This document shows, piece by piece, positions 1-10,639 of a DNA stretch of 64,000 nt. This stretch comes from Arsenophonus sp052174535 (GTDB lineage Bacteria > Pseudomonadota > Gammaproteobacteria > Enterobacterales > Enterobacteriaceae): contig JBQMRQ010000039.1 in the NCBI GenBank assembly GCA_052174535.1, positions 1 through 64,000 of the forward strand, given 5' to 3'. The notes under the pieces are model-generated. The model was given only the letters and a program-made list of their open reading frames with translations, was not told the DNA's origin and did no database searches. The translations under genes were made by a program, and so were the position numbers. Positions within the stretch are counted from its first letter, which is position 1. The number at the start of each line of letters is the position of its first letter.

Positions 1-80
1 CTTTCAGCCAAGAAATAAATGTAGCGGATATCGCTTAAATTACACAGCTACCATTGCCTTATGCTCTTCAATGGATATTA
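1..80 (-). mobile_element. IS256-family remnant, downstream half (continues at 2080-2631)
   Basis: The first 80 bases match the middle of the other reverse IS256 copies (for example 27925-28000 and 8020-8105), with the shared word AAGAAATAAA and the following bases. The rest of the same element resumes at about 2080, after the IS91-like element at 81-2079. I read this as one IS256 interrupted by an IS91. The left end lies outside the window. There is no open reading frame. Confidence 0.6.
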
Positions 81-2079
81 TGCACTATGTTATAAGCTGT
101 ACAGTTATGCTGCATCGTAAATGTTCATGATCTGAGTATTGTTTTATACTATGCGATATGTGAATTTTAGAAATTCATATAGATAGCTCGGAATAAATCT
201 CCTAGAAAGCGTAAACTGGGTAAATCAGAAAAGCAATACGTTATTTTATATTATTACACCGATTCTTTATCTAAAGCGTTTTATGATTTCTTTAAAAGAT
301 TAATAATGAAGACCAACTGATTTTTTATCATACTACAAAGAGGCCATACAGTAATGTATTCGCCTTTTGATCTCAATTCTTTTCTCGATATGTAAATATT
401 ATTGATTCTCTAATCAGAATTATCCTTAGTTTTAAGCAATTGAGCCCTAGGCGGTAAAAGGCAATAATGTTGTATTATAACTACATTAAGGAATAAAATG
501 ACTAAAAGTATATTTACCGATGAATTCATTACCTATAGGGAACTAGGATAATCCCATTTCCTTCCTTCTCCCGCTTGGAGAAACACAAAGATAAGTAATG
601 GCGAATAAATATTGACAAATTTGGACAAGAATGACGATTTCTATTTCTCTGGTAAGATGCCAAGAGAGTATTCACGCAGATATACAGTTCCAAACTAAAC
701 TGCTTTTCAGCATTGATGGTGTCTGAAATAACTTTATTAAAAAGACCTTGAAAATATCAACTCGTGTACTCGTCTCCGTCCATCTGTCAAGTAAATACTT
801 ACCTGCGGGACTTGTGTAAATTATGTGTACTGACTTTTAGCACTACTGCTTTATCTATCCTGAATATTCCTCAGGTGTTTTCTGATAAAACTCTATAAAT
901 CTAAAAACCTGCAGTTCATACGACGTCAAAACTATCAAGCAGTGGTTAAAGCAGAATAAGTTTATATTTTACTCAACTGCAACTTGCAACATATCACTTT
1001 TTATTATTCCTTATTTTCTTTAGCTTCTCAAAATAATTGAGCAACTACTCAACGTTCTGTTTTGCACTTCCACATCAGAGCGATATATGCAATACAATGT
1101 CAGATATGAAAATTGATATCTTCTGTGCCTTTCAGGCTTATCGTTAAAAATTCAATTAAGATCTGGATGTTTATATATCCGTCAATTGTAGCAGTCTGGA
1201 TATTAAATATGCTGTATGAAATGATCTTTTATTTAAAAAAGAATGATTGAAGCAATCTAAACGAAGCGCTGTCATCCGACTGATGCGTTACAACTATGAC
1301 TTGGATAAATCCCAATATTTTTCTGTTCCTGTACACATGTCCACTCCAGAAAGTAGTGACAGAATTACCTGAAGGCAAAATACGGAGATTACTGGGAAAT
1401 GCATTTTATTAAAAATATTAAAAGAAGCTATGGCATATCGTAAAATATCTCTAGTGCTACCCTTAAACGACTCAGCCGGTATCCGCATCAAAACTGCGAT
1501 ATTACCGAAGATGGATGGTAGAAGAGAGTGTTTTGCATCATTATTATGACCATTAGATTAAGAAATACCGGCAGCAGACTCTGATCAGGAAAAGATGATT
1601 TGGCTATATTAAAACCATATTTCAGCTAGATATTTTAAGATGATGCGTTACTATGATTTCTTCTAAAATCGTAATTATAAATGAAACATACTATTATCGA
1701 AGATATATAAGGTGCCAAAGATAATAGCTTGGAAAAACTAGGTTAGTCTGTTCTGATAAAATGATTCTTGTACATAAATCCATACAAATGTATTTTGTTT
1801 AGTGCAAGCTATTTTTATCGACTCTTAGATATTGGCAAACAAGCAACAGGGAATTGTTATCAGAAATAATGTATAAAATGAAAAAACGATGATTGTTAAA
1901 CTAAATCCTATGGTTAATGTCTTTAAATTAGTATATTAGGTCAAAAAATATATACTTCTATAAAATTTTAGATTATAATAGACTCAGTAAACAGATTTTT
2001 ATCTGTTTTTAACAAAAAAGGGGGATTTTGATCTTTTTTAAAAAGCGATTCAATTTCTAATCATTAAATCATTAGTATT
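81..2079 (+). mobile_element. Dead IS91-like element, copy A (Y2/HUH transposase remnant)
   Basis: Forward-strand translation across many stops and frameshifts gives pieces of an IS91-family rolling-circle transposase. Near 950 there is a 'QWL..' zinc-domain tail. Near 1100-1200 there is 'F.A.QTYGR.LNWHPDVHISVT'-like text covering the HUH region. Near 1440-1500 there is 'SSATLKRLSRYP', the counterpart of 'YLGRYLKRPP'. Near 1620 there is 'ISARYFKMMRYY', the counterpart of 'HFRMVRYFGFLANR'. The same order recurs in copies B, C and D, which fixes the ends. It is inserted in an IS256 remnant. No frame is open for more than about 65 codons, so it is dead. Confidence 0.75.
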
Positions 2080-2631
2080 GAGTCTGCTGATGTTACTTGC
2101 ATAGATAAACCACGTGATTTTCACCGTGGAAGCGCCATCTATAATCATGAGAATCACCAGTAGATATACCTACCTCACAGAGGTGTATCCAGGCAAGATA
2201 GTAACTCTTTACGTTTTTACGTTTCATATAAGGAAGCAGAATGAGCTGTTGAAATATATTCTATTGTTGTTGCGATCCTAACTCTTAGGCAACTTAATCT
2301 CAAGATCGCTAATATTAGTTTGTATGCTTGGTTGTGGTATATAATTGTTACGGACAACAGTAACGCTGACCGTCGATAAGACAGTGTTTAATATGATTTT
2401 ATCGCAGAGCATGGCTTCGAGTTCTACCTCAAGATCGCTGCTATCAGATCCCAAAAGCATTACGAATAAGTTTATGCAAGGGGATCTCATAGGCAATATC
2501 TGATTTTATGGATATCTGTAATGGTAGATTTTCATGAATTCATCTATTTTTTGCTAAAAATTATTTGCAAAATCAATCAACAGGATACGACACCATCTAC
2601 AAAATTCTATGCACTAAAATAAGCATAATTT
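2080..2631 (-). mobile_element. IS256-family remnant, upstream half of transposase (copy 10)
   Basis: This is a reverse-strand IS256 fragment ending at 2631 in the family inverted repeat (AAGCATAATT). The longest open piece (2278-2496) reads 'VVRNNYIPQPSIQTNISDLEIKLPKS', which corresponds to the IS256 transposase segment 'RNGY.PKTVQTDIGDVEIKVPR'. The downstream half lies at 1-80 on the other side of the IS91-like element. It ends about 145 bases upstream of alx and has probably removed the original leader of that gene. Confidence 0.8.
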
Positions 2632-2648
2632 TTTGTATTGTAAGTGAG

Positions 2649-2678
2649 ACCTTACAAGTGAGTAAGGTTTTACTTTTA
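2649..2678 (+). terminator. Hairpin plus U-tract just upstream of alx
   Basis: A perfect 7-bp stem ACCTTAC / GTAAGGT with a 6-base loop (2649-2668) is followed by TTTTACTTTT. This has the form of an intrinsic terminator on the plus strand. It lies between the IS256 end (2631) and alx (2777). It could stop read-through from the dead element. It could also be a remnant of the alx leader, which in E. coli is a manganese/pH-responsive yybP-ykoY riboswitch. A -10-like TATAAT follows at 2722-2727, so transcription of alx may start below it. Confidence 0.55.
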
Positions 2679-2776
2679 ATTTAAATTAGTAGAATAGAAA
2701 CCTATGAAAATTAAAATGGATTATAATAGCTGAAGCATTCTATGAGAATTGGCAGTTTTCATTTTTAGGAGCTAAA

Positions 2777-3742
2777 ATGTATTCCGTTGGTACCCCCTTA
2801 TTATGGGCAATCTTTACTGTTGTTATTGTAGTTATGTTACTTATTGATATCTCTTTACAAGGTAAGCATAGAGAAAGAGAAGTAACAGTAAGACAATCTG
2901 TTATATGGACTTTAATTTGGATTAGCTTGGCATTATTGTTTGCCTTAGGCTTATGGTTTTATTTTAACCAGATGACTAGCCTAAGGATTGCTAACCGACA
3001 AATAATGAATTTTTTAACTGGTTATTTACTGGAAAAAGCCTTAGCTATTGATAATGTGTTTGTTTGGTTAATGTTATTTAATTATTTTTCAATTCCGATT
3101 AATTTACAGCGTCGAATTCTTATCTATGGTGTGTTAGGTGCGATAGTATTACGTACTATCATGATCTTTACAGGTAGCTGGTTAGTCTCACAATTTCACT
3201 GGATTTTATATGTCTTTGGCATTTTTCTGCTATTCACTGGTATCAAAATGTTCTTTGTTAAAGAAAATGATCAATTAATTAATAAAAAACCACTAGTAAA
3301 ATGGGTCAGCTCTCATTTACGTATGATAAATACATTACATGGTGAACATTTTTTTATTCGTGAAGAAGGCATTTTATTTGCCACTCCATTAGTTATAGTA
3401 TTAATTTTAGTTGAGATTAGTGATATTATTTTTGCAGTGGATAGCATTCCTGCTATTTTTGCAGTAACGACGGATCCCTTTATTGTGCTGACTTCAAATC
3501 TATTTGCAATTTTAGGCTTGCGGGCGATGTATTTTGTTTTAGCAGGTATTGCTAAAAAATTTTTTATGCTAAAGTATGGGTTATCTATTATCTTAATTTT
3601 TATTGGTATAAAAATGTTATTAATGGATATTTTTTATATCCCAACAGCTATATCGCTAAGTATTATTGCGGGGATTTTTACATTAATAATGTTTATTAAC
3701 CATATTTTTAATAAACAAAAAGCATATTTGTTTAACAAATAA
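2777..3742 (+). CDS. alx: TerC-family membrane protein Alx (manganese exporter)
   Basis: An integral membrane protein of 321 aa, the same length as E. coli Alx (YgjT). Alx belongs to the TerC family, whose members export manganese or act on exported metalloenzymes. The TerC signature is complete: an acidic helix EKALAIDNVFVW at 86-97 and a second copy EISDIIFAVDSIPAI at about 213-227, set among hydrophobic helices over the whole length. The start is supported by AGGAG six bases before ATG. It stands alone between dead elements with no operon partner. In E. coli, alx is controlled by a yybP-ykoY riboswitch of about 200 nt. Here an IS256 ends 145 bases upstream and I see no such fold, so regulation is probably lost. 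The family assignment is secure; the transport role is inferred from E. coli. Confidence 0.95.
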   Translation: MYSVGTPLLWAIFTVVIVVMLLIDISLQGKHREREVTVRQSVIWTLIWISLALLFALGLWFYFNQMTSLRIANRQIMNFLTGYLLEKALAIDNVFVWLMLFNYFSIPINLQRRILIYGVLGAIVLRTIMIFTGSWLVSQFHWILYVFGIFLLFTGIKMFFVKENDQLINKKPLVKWVSSHLRMINTLHGEHFFIREEGILFATPLVIVLILVEISDIIFAVDSIPAIFAVTTDPFIVLTSNLFAILGLRAMYFVLAGIAKKFFMLKYGLSIILIFIGIKMLLMDIFYIPTAISLSIIAGIFTLIMFINHIFNKQKAYLFNK

Positions 3743-3832
3743 TATCTTTAAATATTAAAATGTTGCATTAATTTATTTTAATAAATAATAGAAAAAGTGA
3801 TAAATATATTTTCTTTATTATCTATTTGATCT

Positions 3833-4072
3833 CGCATTATTATAGAGCCCTCATTATGCAACCTATTCATGGTAATAGGGTTAAACTGGAGAGATGCAGT
3901 TGAAGGTAAAATATCATGATGATTAGGCTCCATCATCATGAAACTATAATACCTAAAATTAGCGTTTCTTTTTAGACTAACAAAAGTCCTACGTCTACTT
4001 TAACTAGACGTTATGGCATATTTTTTATCGTATGCTGAAGATGATGTTATTTGATCAGAAACCTGATATTTT
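3833..4072 (+). mobile_element. IS481-like transposase N-terminal scrap, copy 1
   Basis: This segment is similar over its length to 18128-18360 (shared blocks include CATTATATAGA-like starts, AGTTGAAGG and ATACCTAAAAT). One frame near 3955-4030 reads 'PKISVSF.TNKSPTSTLTRRYGI', resembling the helix-turn-helix start of IS481-type transposases (TPKIR..I...EP.S.LA.RYGIS). It is cut off by the IS256 at 4073. The repeat itself is well supported; the family name is tentative. It fills the gap after alx. Confidence 0.4.
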
Positions 4073-5480
4073 GATTTATGATTATTTTTGGTGTATAGAG
4101 TTTCTGAAATAGTAGCGTATTCTGCTGATTGATTTCCTAAATAATTTCAATATAAGAGAGATAATATATCATGAAAAGTTTATCCTAAAAGTATCAGCGA
4201 AACCAGATATTACCTATAATCTATTCTATAAATTTATCTATAATTGGTGATAGGGATTCTGATAGATATCTTCTATTAATACGGAGATCGAAGCCATACT
4301 GGACAACATGCTTAACAGTGTCTTCTCGATGGACGAGTTATACCGTCATCCGTAACGATTAATTTCCTGTAGCAAATTTAATATAGACGGATATTGATGA
4401 TATTGGGATTAAAGTATATAAGGTTATATGGATTACAGAAAAAACGGGATATCTTTAAACACTCGTTTCTTCCTTAGCTAAAGTGTATAAAACATCAAAT
4501 AGTTGCTACTATGGCCTGTTTGTAGCAGGGGGAATAAGTTCCTGCACAAGAAATTTCTTACTAGTAATTTTCACGAATCTTTATTGGGACTTTAGATGAA
4601 AAAATATTGATCTCCTTTGAGATCTATAAGGAGACTAAAACAGTAATGATTTGAAGAATGCAGCTAATGGCAACTGTATGATTTAAGCGATATCGCTACA
4701 TTTATTTCTTGCCTGAAAGCATAATGCTGTCTGTCAGATAAGCTTGATACCTTTACCTGCTGCTTATTATTGACAGCACTACATGGATATAAGGGGGATC
4801 TCGTTCAACCCGAAAATGCTTATTAAGAATAAGCAGAAAATCGGACTTAACTTCTAATATGCGGGTATACAAAGCGTGTAGCTTAATCTTATCTACAAGG
4901 CTTTCTAGAGAAGCCTTGTCTATTGGATTTTTAATATAATGATAAAATATTCTAGTACATATATCACAAATACTGTTGAATACATAGAATAACTAATGTA
5001 GTTGATTTTACTCAATAAAGGTATACAATAAAAAGTTAATGGAGAGCTTCTGAGTACTTAGTGCAATAGAGAGCCATGATTCTGATCATAATCTCTCTTG
5101 ATATTTTATTAGCAAGAGGGTTTTAAAAAATATTTTGCAGTGATGGAGATACTGGAGAAAGATAGAAAAGAACGACTAGCATTCCATGCCTTCCCGTCAA
5201 CGCACTGATATCAGTAAGAATGACGAATCCAATTGAATTAGCTTTTGCGATAGTGAGGGTATGAAGTTAATGTGCGAAGGATCCTTAGCTTGAGAAAATA
5301 ACTCTTTCAGTAAAATTGAACCTGACTCTTTTCTCCTGAGGAGAAAAGTGGACTGGATCGGTAGATTTAACCTGTCTACACTACTAGTGGCAAACAACTT
5401 AAATTTTAAGAATAGAGAACAGATTCACGAAGCATCAGATCGGGAATCTGACCGCCATACACTAGATTTTCTAATAACTC
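4073..5480 (+). mobile_element. Dead IS256-family element, copy 1
   Basis: Full-length (about 1.4 kb) forward copy. The left inverted repeat reads GATTTATGATTATTTTTGG and the right end reads ACTAGATTTTCTAATAACTC; the right end reversed resembles the left. The order of similarity follows the other copies: the pre-catalytic 'RNGY' region near 4300-4400, the middle catalytic part near 4690-4800, and the C-terminal region near 5180-5450. Every frame is broken. The short open frames at 5197-5551 are shadows within this wreck. Confidence 0.85.
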
Positions 5481-6152
5481 AGATTTTTATTAATTTATCA
5501 GTATGCTACAGTGTTTTCAACATTTATATAATATATTATTTTTTAGATTAATGTTTTATTAAAAATATTATTTTAGTTTTCAACTTATTTTCTTGATTTA
5601 GTAAGAAAATTTTTATTAAAAATATTTATATTAACATTGATGATAATTATCATAAAAAGTATAGAAATTATATTTAATTGATTTATCACATATCAGGTTA
5701 GTTGTTTATTTTTTTGTTTATAAAGTAATCTATTTACTTTTTCTATATTAAATTTTAAATAATAAATTAAATAAAATTTAACGATATTTTTTAAAATAAA
5801 AATAGATAGCACTCTAATAATAATTATTGAATGCATAAGTTTATATCAATAAAAATCAACAACACTATTTCTTGAAGGAGTAATTTGAAATGTTAAAACA
5901 ATAAAAAGTTATATAAGATTGGATGTATCACGGATAACAAGATATCTATCTTAACAGATAGATATTTGACTTTTTAATCTTATTATATGTAAGATAATAT
6001 AAGTTTTTAATGAAAAGTATTTAGTATAGAATATATTTAGATGTTATTAACAATAACATTTTTATTTCTTTTTAAGAAAAGATATTACGCTCTAATATTT
6101 ATTAGATTTGATTAAGATCAGTTTTTATTTGTAAAATATTATTATTATGTAT
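5481..6152. other. Gap: AT-rich DNA, nothing recognised
   Basis: About 670 bases between the IS256 and the hns terminator. Very AT-rich with no open frame of note and no match I can see to the repeat families of the window. It could be the eroded remains of a gene, but no residue pattern supports one. Confidence 0.6.
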
Positions 6153-6181
6153 AATAAAAATACCCTTTATATAAAGGGTAT
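6153..6181 (-). terminator. Intrinsic terminator of hns
   Basis: A palindrome ATACCCTTTATATAAAGGGTAT (6160-6181) is followed, on the minus strand, by TTTTTATT. It lies 22 bases past the hns stop and is correctly oriented for it. Confidence 0.8.
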
Positions 6182-6202
6182 CTTAAAAGTAAAAAAGAAT
6201 AT

Positions 6203-6619
6203 TTAGATTAAAAAATCCTCTATTTTTTTACCATATTTTTCTACTGCTTGCTTAATAATAGATGGTGTACGACCTTGACCAGTCCAAGTTTTAATTTCAC
6301 CATTTTCATCTTTATATTGATATTTAGCTGGTCTTGCTGCGCGTTTAGTGCGGCTAGATATTTTTGATGGAGTTTTTGCAGTAACTAGATCATCTAGATT
6401 GAGTCCTTCTTCTTCTAATAATTTAATATATTTTGCAATTTTTTGACTATGAGCTTCTAATTGTGCTCTCACTTGATTTTCGTCTTCACGACGTTCATCT
6501 ACAACAGTATTAAGTTTATCATTTATTTCTTGTAATGATTCTAACGATATTTCTCTTGCTATCGAACGTAAAGTACGAATATTATTTAATGATTTTAAAT
6601 ATTTCAATGAATCGCTCAT
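6203..6619 (-). CDS. hns: H-NS nucleoid protein / xenogeneic silencer
   Basis: 138 aa (E. coli H-NS 137). H-NS binds AT-rich curved DNA, bridges it and silences horizontally acquired genes. The N-terminal oligomerisation helices span about 1-65, and a basic linker with KRAARPAKY spans about 85-100. The C-terminal DNA-binding domain carries the invariant TWTGQGRTP at 111-119, which contains the QGR AT-hook-like motif that enters the minor groove. The start has AGGA seven bases upstream. A strong terminator follows. The flanks are non-coding on both sides. Its paralogue StpA is possible, but sequence and length favour H-NS. The gene is intact in a window where nearly all foreign DNA is dead, so its remaining role is probably global nucleoid structure; that last point is inference. 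Confidence 0.95.
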   Translation of the reverse strand: MSDSLKYLKSLNNIRTLRSIAREISLESLQEINDKLNTVVDERREDENQVRAQLEAHSQKIAKYIKLLEEEGLNLDDLVTAKTPSKISSRTKRAARPAKYQYKDENGEIKTWTGQGRTPSIIKQAVEKYGKKIEDFLI

Positions 6620-7257
6620 TTTCCTGATCTCGAATTAAATTGAATGTTATCTGATGTTTACTAATAATAAAATGCTATTTATTTTTCTGCAATAGTAAAG
6701 TTATAAAACAAAATTAAATTTATTTTTTAAATTAAACTTCTATAAAAAAACAATATAAGCTTTAATTGAAATATTATATATCCTATAGTAGATACTTTTA
6801 ACATTTTAAAATAAATATTAAATGATAGTATATATTTTATATTTATTTTTTTAAATAAAAGAATATATTTTTTATTTAATTTTATAGGCTATAACATAAG
6901 CTAAATTTTATAATAAATGTTAACTAACAATAATATTGTTATTACATATATTATTAATATAAAGGTGTTATTTTTAAATTAAAATATTTAAATATGCTAA
7001 CTTATTTATAATAATAAACATATATAAAAATATATTATGTTAATTATCAAGATTTTATAATCAAATGAAATAAAAATATTTTATAATCTTTGTGGAATTT
7101 TTAGAAAATTTTGCCTAAATAATAGGCAAAAAAGGAGTTAATTAGGATCAGCTTTATTTCTATAATTTAGCAATGAATGTGTGTAAATCAATTTTACTAC
7201 TTTAGTCTTCATATAATTATAAAAACATGGGAGTAATATGGTTATTTTACTAGTCGA
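6620..7257. other. Gap: long AT-rich upstream region of hns
   Basis: About 640 bases of extremely AT-rich sequence upstream of hns. It must hold the hns promoter, but I cannot pick one box confidently. A small hairpin (GCCTAAATAATAGGC, about 7112-7126) is the only structured piece, and its orientation is unclear. No gene remnant is recognised. Confidence 0.5.
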
Positions 7258-8639
7258 AAGTTACTAGTAAATCTAGTATATAGCGGTCAGGTTACCTTTC
7301 ACTCTAAGGTTTCATAAATAGTTTTCAATCCTTAAATTTGGTGTTGTTTATAACTAGAAACAGTAGGTTAACTCTTCTGATCCGATTCCAGCTTTCTAAG
7401 CAGACGTAAGCAGCTTAAATAGCATTAAAAAGGTTATTTTTATGAATTACAGTGCTTTGCGTATATCAGCTTCATAGTCTCATACTTTTACAAAGCCCAC
7501 TAAATCGGACTCGTCCTATTATATTATCTTCAGTGCAGTGAGGAAAATCATAAAATATCAGCTGTTCTTCTTGTTTTTTCTGCATATTCTTTATCATTGT
7601 AGGGATACTTATGCTGATAACTTCACTAACAAAATATCAATGCCTTTATTATCGGTATCATAGCTTTCTGCTAGCCAAATCTACGGTAGTTATCTTAACT
7701 TTTAGTGCTCCAAATGCCTTTTAAAAATGAAGGTAGCACATTAAGTTATTTTATGTATCTAATAGCATTGATGTCGCGTCTTAGGAATATTTTTCCTATT
7801 GTACTATAAAAATCAAGAGCACCGTCTTTCATGGCAAGACTAAGAAATATAGTTAAGTTATTCTCTAGTAGGTAATTAAAAGTTTAGATAAGTTCGCTTC
7901 TGACTTTTAATAAATATCTTTAAGTGCAACAAGATTTTTATATCCATGGTGCAGTACTTGCTGATTTTACTAGGAGGAAAATCGATCAGTTTGCTTCTGA
8001 CCAGGAAGCACATATGCCATTATCGGATAAGAAATAAACGTAGTACGTATTGTTTAAATCATATTGGCACTATTGCCTATAGTCCTTCAAGGTATTTCCG
8101 TTTCAGTTTGTTAATATTACTAGAGAGATCATGTTCTTTTTTACTAAAAGTATCGCCTACAAGAGTTTCATAAAAATTATTGGTATAGGATACTTAATAG
8201 CTACAGGAATAATAGTAGTTTTCGATGTTTTTTGCACGCTTTAGATAAGGTGGTAAACAAAGGAGCTGTTGAAACATATCCAATTTCTGTTGCAATTCAC
8301 CTGATCTTAAGCACTTTAATCTTAACATCTCTAATAGTAGTTTATAGTTTTTATGATAAATTATATATCCGTTACGGATGACGATATGAATGCCCATTGA
8401 TAAGTAAGTGTTCAGCATAACTTTTAGCTCATCTCAACATCGGTGCCTATCAGTTATCTGCTAGTATTACGGATAAGTTAATGAAAGAAATCATAGTAAC
8501 ATCTGGTTCTCGGATACATCTATAAGCAGACTTTCATGGTATATCATCTCTCTGTTGATAATATCATCTAGAAAATTAATTAACAGAGATAACGCCACCA
8601 TCTCTGGAAACTCCATACACCAGAAATTAGGATAAATTA
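7258..8639 (-). mobile_element. Dead IS256-family element, copy 8
   Basis: Full-length reverse copy. The left end TTACTAGTAAATCTAGTATA and the right end CCAGAAATTAGGATAAATTAT fit the family inverted repeats. The piece at 8194-8418 reads 'VIRNGYIIYHKNYKLLLEMLRLK', a frame-shifted version of the 'RNGY.PKTIQT' region, followed by 'LPPYLKRAKNIE'. The C-terminal region near 7380-7520 matches the other copies. No open transposase remains. Confidence 0.85.
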
Positions 8640-8709
8640 TTAAATTGGCATTTAATTATTTTAATAGGTAATATTGGTTAAATAAAAAACTAGAATTAAT
8701 TAATTTATT

Positions 8710-9560
8710 CATTCTTTAAATAAGTTAATAAAATTATTCCTGCTGTATAAATGTTCTAGTGCTAGAATGGCTACGTCATAATTACCGTTGATAATTTTTA
8801 ATTTTTTACGCCGTAATAAATTACGTTCTTGCATTAAGAATTCACAAACATTATCACGAAAAGTTTTTAGCAATTTTAAATCTAGCTAAAGTTTGAACTT
8901 TGCCACCTATTCAACATTATCTGTAGCTAATGGGAATTTCTATCAATAATATATCAGCATATCTTTTACAATAAATATTCCCCGTTGTTAGGTAAACTAA
9001 TGAGTAATTTAATTTGAGGAGCGACGCCTTCTAGATCAATAATTAATGTTTATTGACAACGAGAAAAGTTTGCAACAGTTGATAATCTATCCTGTATTGA
9101 GGAAATAATCCTAAGTTTTGTACTTAATTAGCTTGTAAGATTAACGCAATTACTGGGTATCAAGATCATCTAATTGCTCATACTACAGTTTAATTTCTTG
9201 CAATAATATTTAAATATTAGAAGTAATAAAAGCTAAAGAATTACTATTTAACTGTTAGGTAATAGTTGGCAGGATGGTTAGTTAAGAAAACTACGGTATC
9301 GGTAATGTCATCTTTATAATTAAAAGAATCGCATTAATTGAATTTATTTATTAGAGCTTGAGATATCAGAAAGATATTTCCTAACTATATGAATACTACC
9401 AATAAGATGCAGTTTAATATCATAACCAAGATAAGGATATTATTAGTCTAATTGATAATTAGATGGTTTTTTACCATAAAAAAGACTCTACCATTTTTAT
9501 TTTTTCTTAATAAAAATTCTCATTACTAGTTAATGAGTTAATAGTTTTATTCATAAAATA
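8710..9560 (-). pseudogene. ybaP: ybaP pseudogene (TraB/GumN family)
   Basis: Reverse-strand translation, switching frame several times, gives the whole body of a YbaP-type TraB/GumN protein. From about 9430 down it reads 'YDIKLHLIGSIH' (family 'FHLIGSIHMGS'). It continues with 'CDSFIIEADIT' type text, then 'LQANQVQNLGL..QYRIDYQLLQT' near 9060-9150 and 'DLEGVAPQIKLLISLPNNGEYLL' near 8970-9030. It ends with 'MQERNLL.RKKLKIINGNYDVAI.AL.HLY..NNFINLFKE' near 8715-8850. Order and spacing match the E. coli protein. At least four frameshifts and several stops disable it. The family function is uncertain (a predicted membrane-associated metalloprotease-like fold). The 5' boundary is approximate. Confidence 0.75.
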
Positions 9561-9639
9561 CAGAACTTTCTATGCTTTCTATAAAAATAATAACTAAATT
9601 TTAATCACCCTTTTGTAAACTGAGAAATAATAATTTATT

Positions 9640-10610
9640 GTTAGGTATTACTTTTCCCAGAAGATAGTGTAGCTTTTGAAGAATTTAGGTTAAATATTGA
9701 ACCAATAGTGATAGACTGCAATTTAGTTTTATTAGCCAATACTGATTGGAATAATTCTTAATTGTGCAGTCGAACTATATCGATGTAAAGTGATCTCGAG
9801 CTCTTCTTTAGAAGAGAAATAACAAAATTTACAGTGCATTTTTCATTCTACATTAAACCTATAAACTATAAAATTTATTTAAGAATGCATCAGAATGATA
9901 AGTCGGTGCTCTAATACCAAACTCTGTATAAGAGACAGCTGAATTTCTTTTTCTAGTAACTAAACATTTTTGCAACTCCAAAAATGCGATCTATAAATTC
10001 TTACCATTGCGTAAGAATCCGATAAATAGCTATAGATATGCTCACTTAAAATTATGTGACAAGCGTCGAGTATTGGGCACAGTTTTAGTCTTGTAAAGAC
10101 AAATAAAAACCAATCAAGTGACGCTATCTATATTTATAATATAGATATAGTCGTCAAGTTTCATTTGGCATTTGTGGAAAATATTTTGCACTAACGTGCA
10201 AAATAAGTACACTCGTAGCTTTTAAATGCTTTTAGCTTCATAGTTTCATGTTTAATTTAACGCAAATTTTTTGTGGATGTTAAATACTGATTCAGGCTAG
10301 ATCAAGATACTAAGAGATTAAGAAATTTGTATATAACTGCTAACAGATTATTGAAATGGGAAAACATTTTTAGTAGAAAAGTGACCACGTTTCCTAAACT
10401 GTGGCTAGGCATCATCGGAAACGATGGAGAGATATGCCTGTGATTATCAATATCATCTTGTTTTTCTTAATTTATCCATCAGTATTCATCTATATCCATG
10501 AATATTGCTGTGCAAAGAAAGTATCTCTATAATAATGATCTGGAACCAAATACCTAAGTTGATAAAATTTAATTCAATCAATTCGTTCTGATATTGAATT
10601 AGTGAGGATA
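9640..10610. mobile_element. Unclassified repeat R4, copy 1
   Basis: Similar in order to 50148-51152, which sits as an insertion between atpA and atpG. Shared landmarks are AGAAGATAGTGTAGC... at the left, TCGGTGCTCTA, AAATTACGTGA-like and GTCCTTGTAAGGACAG-like (here AGTCTTGTAAAGACAAATAAAAA), and the ATAGATATAG stretch. The reverse strand reads 'DACHIILSEHIYSYLSDSYAMVRIY', vaguely like the DDE region of an IS5-type transposase, but I cannot identify it. The right boundary against the following IS1595-like element is unclear. Confidence 0.5.
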
Positions 10611-10639
10611 TTATAGAGCGTCTAAATTTACTTAACTAT

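Noticed and set aside
2636..2776. Intact yybP-ykoY riboswitch before alx
   Set aside because: Only 145 bases remain after the IS256, and only one simple hairpin is visible, not the expected multi-arm fold.
7085..7140. Terminator upstream of hns
   Set aside because: The hairpin GCCTAAATAATAGGC has its A/T run on the wrong side for either neighbouring gene, so it is not called as a terminator.
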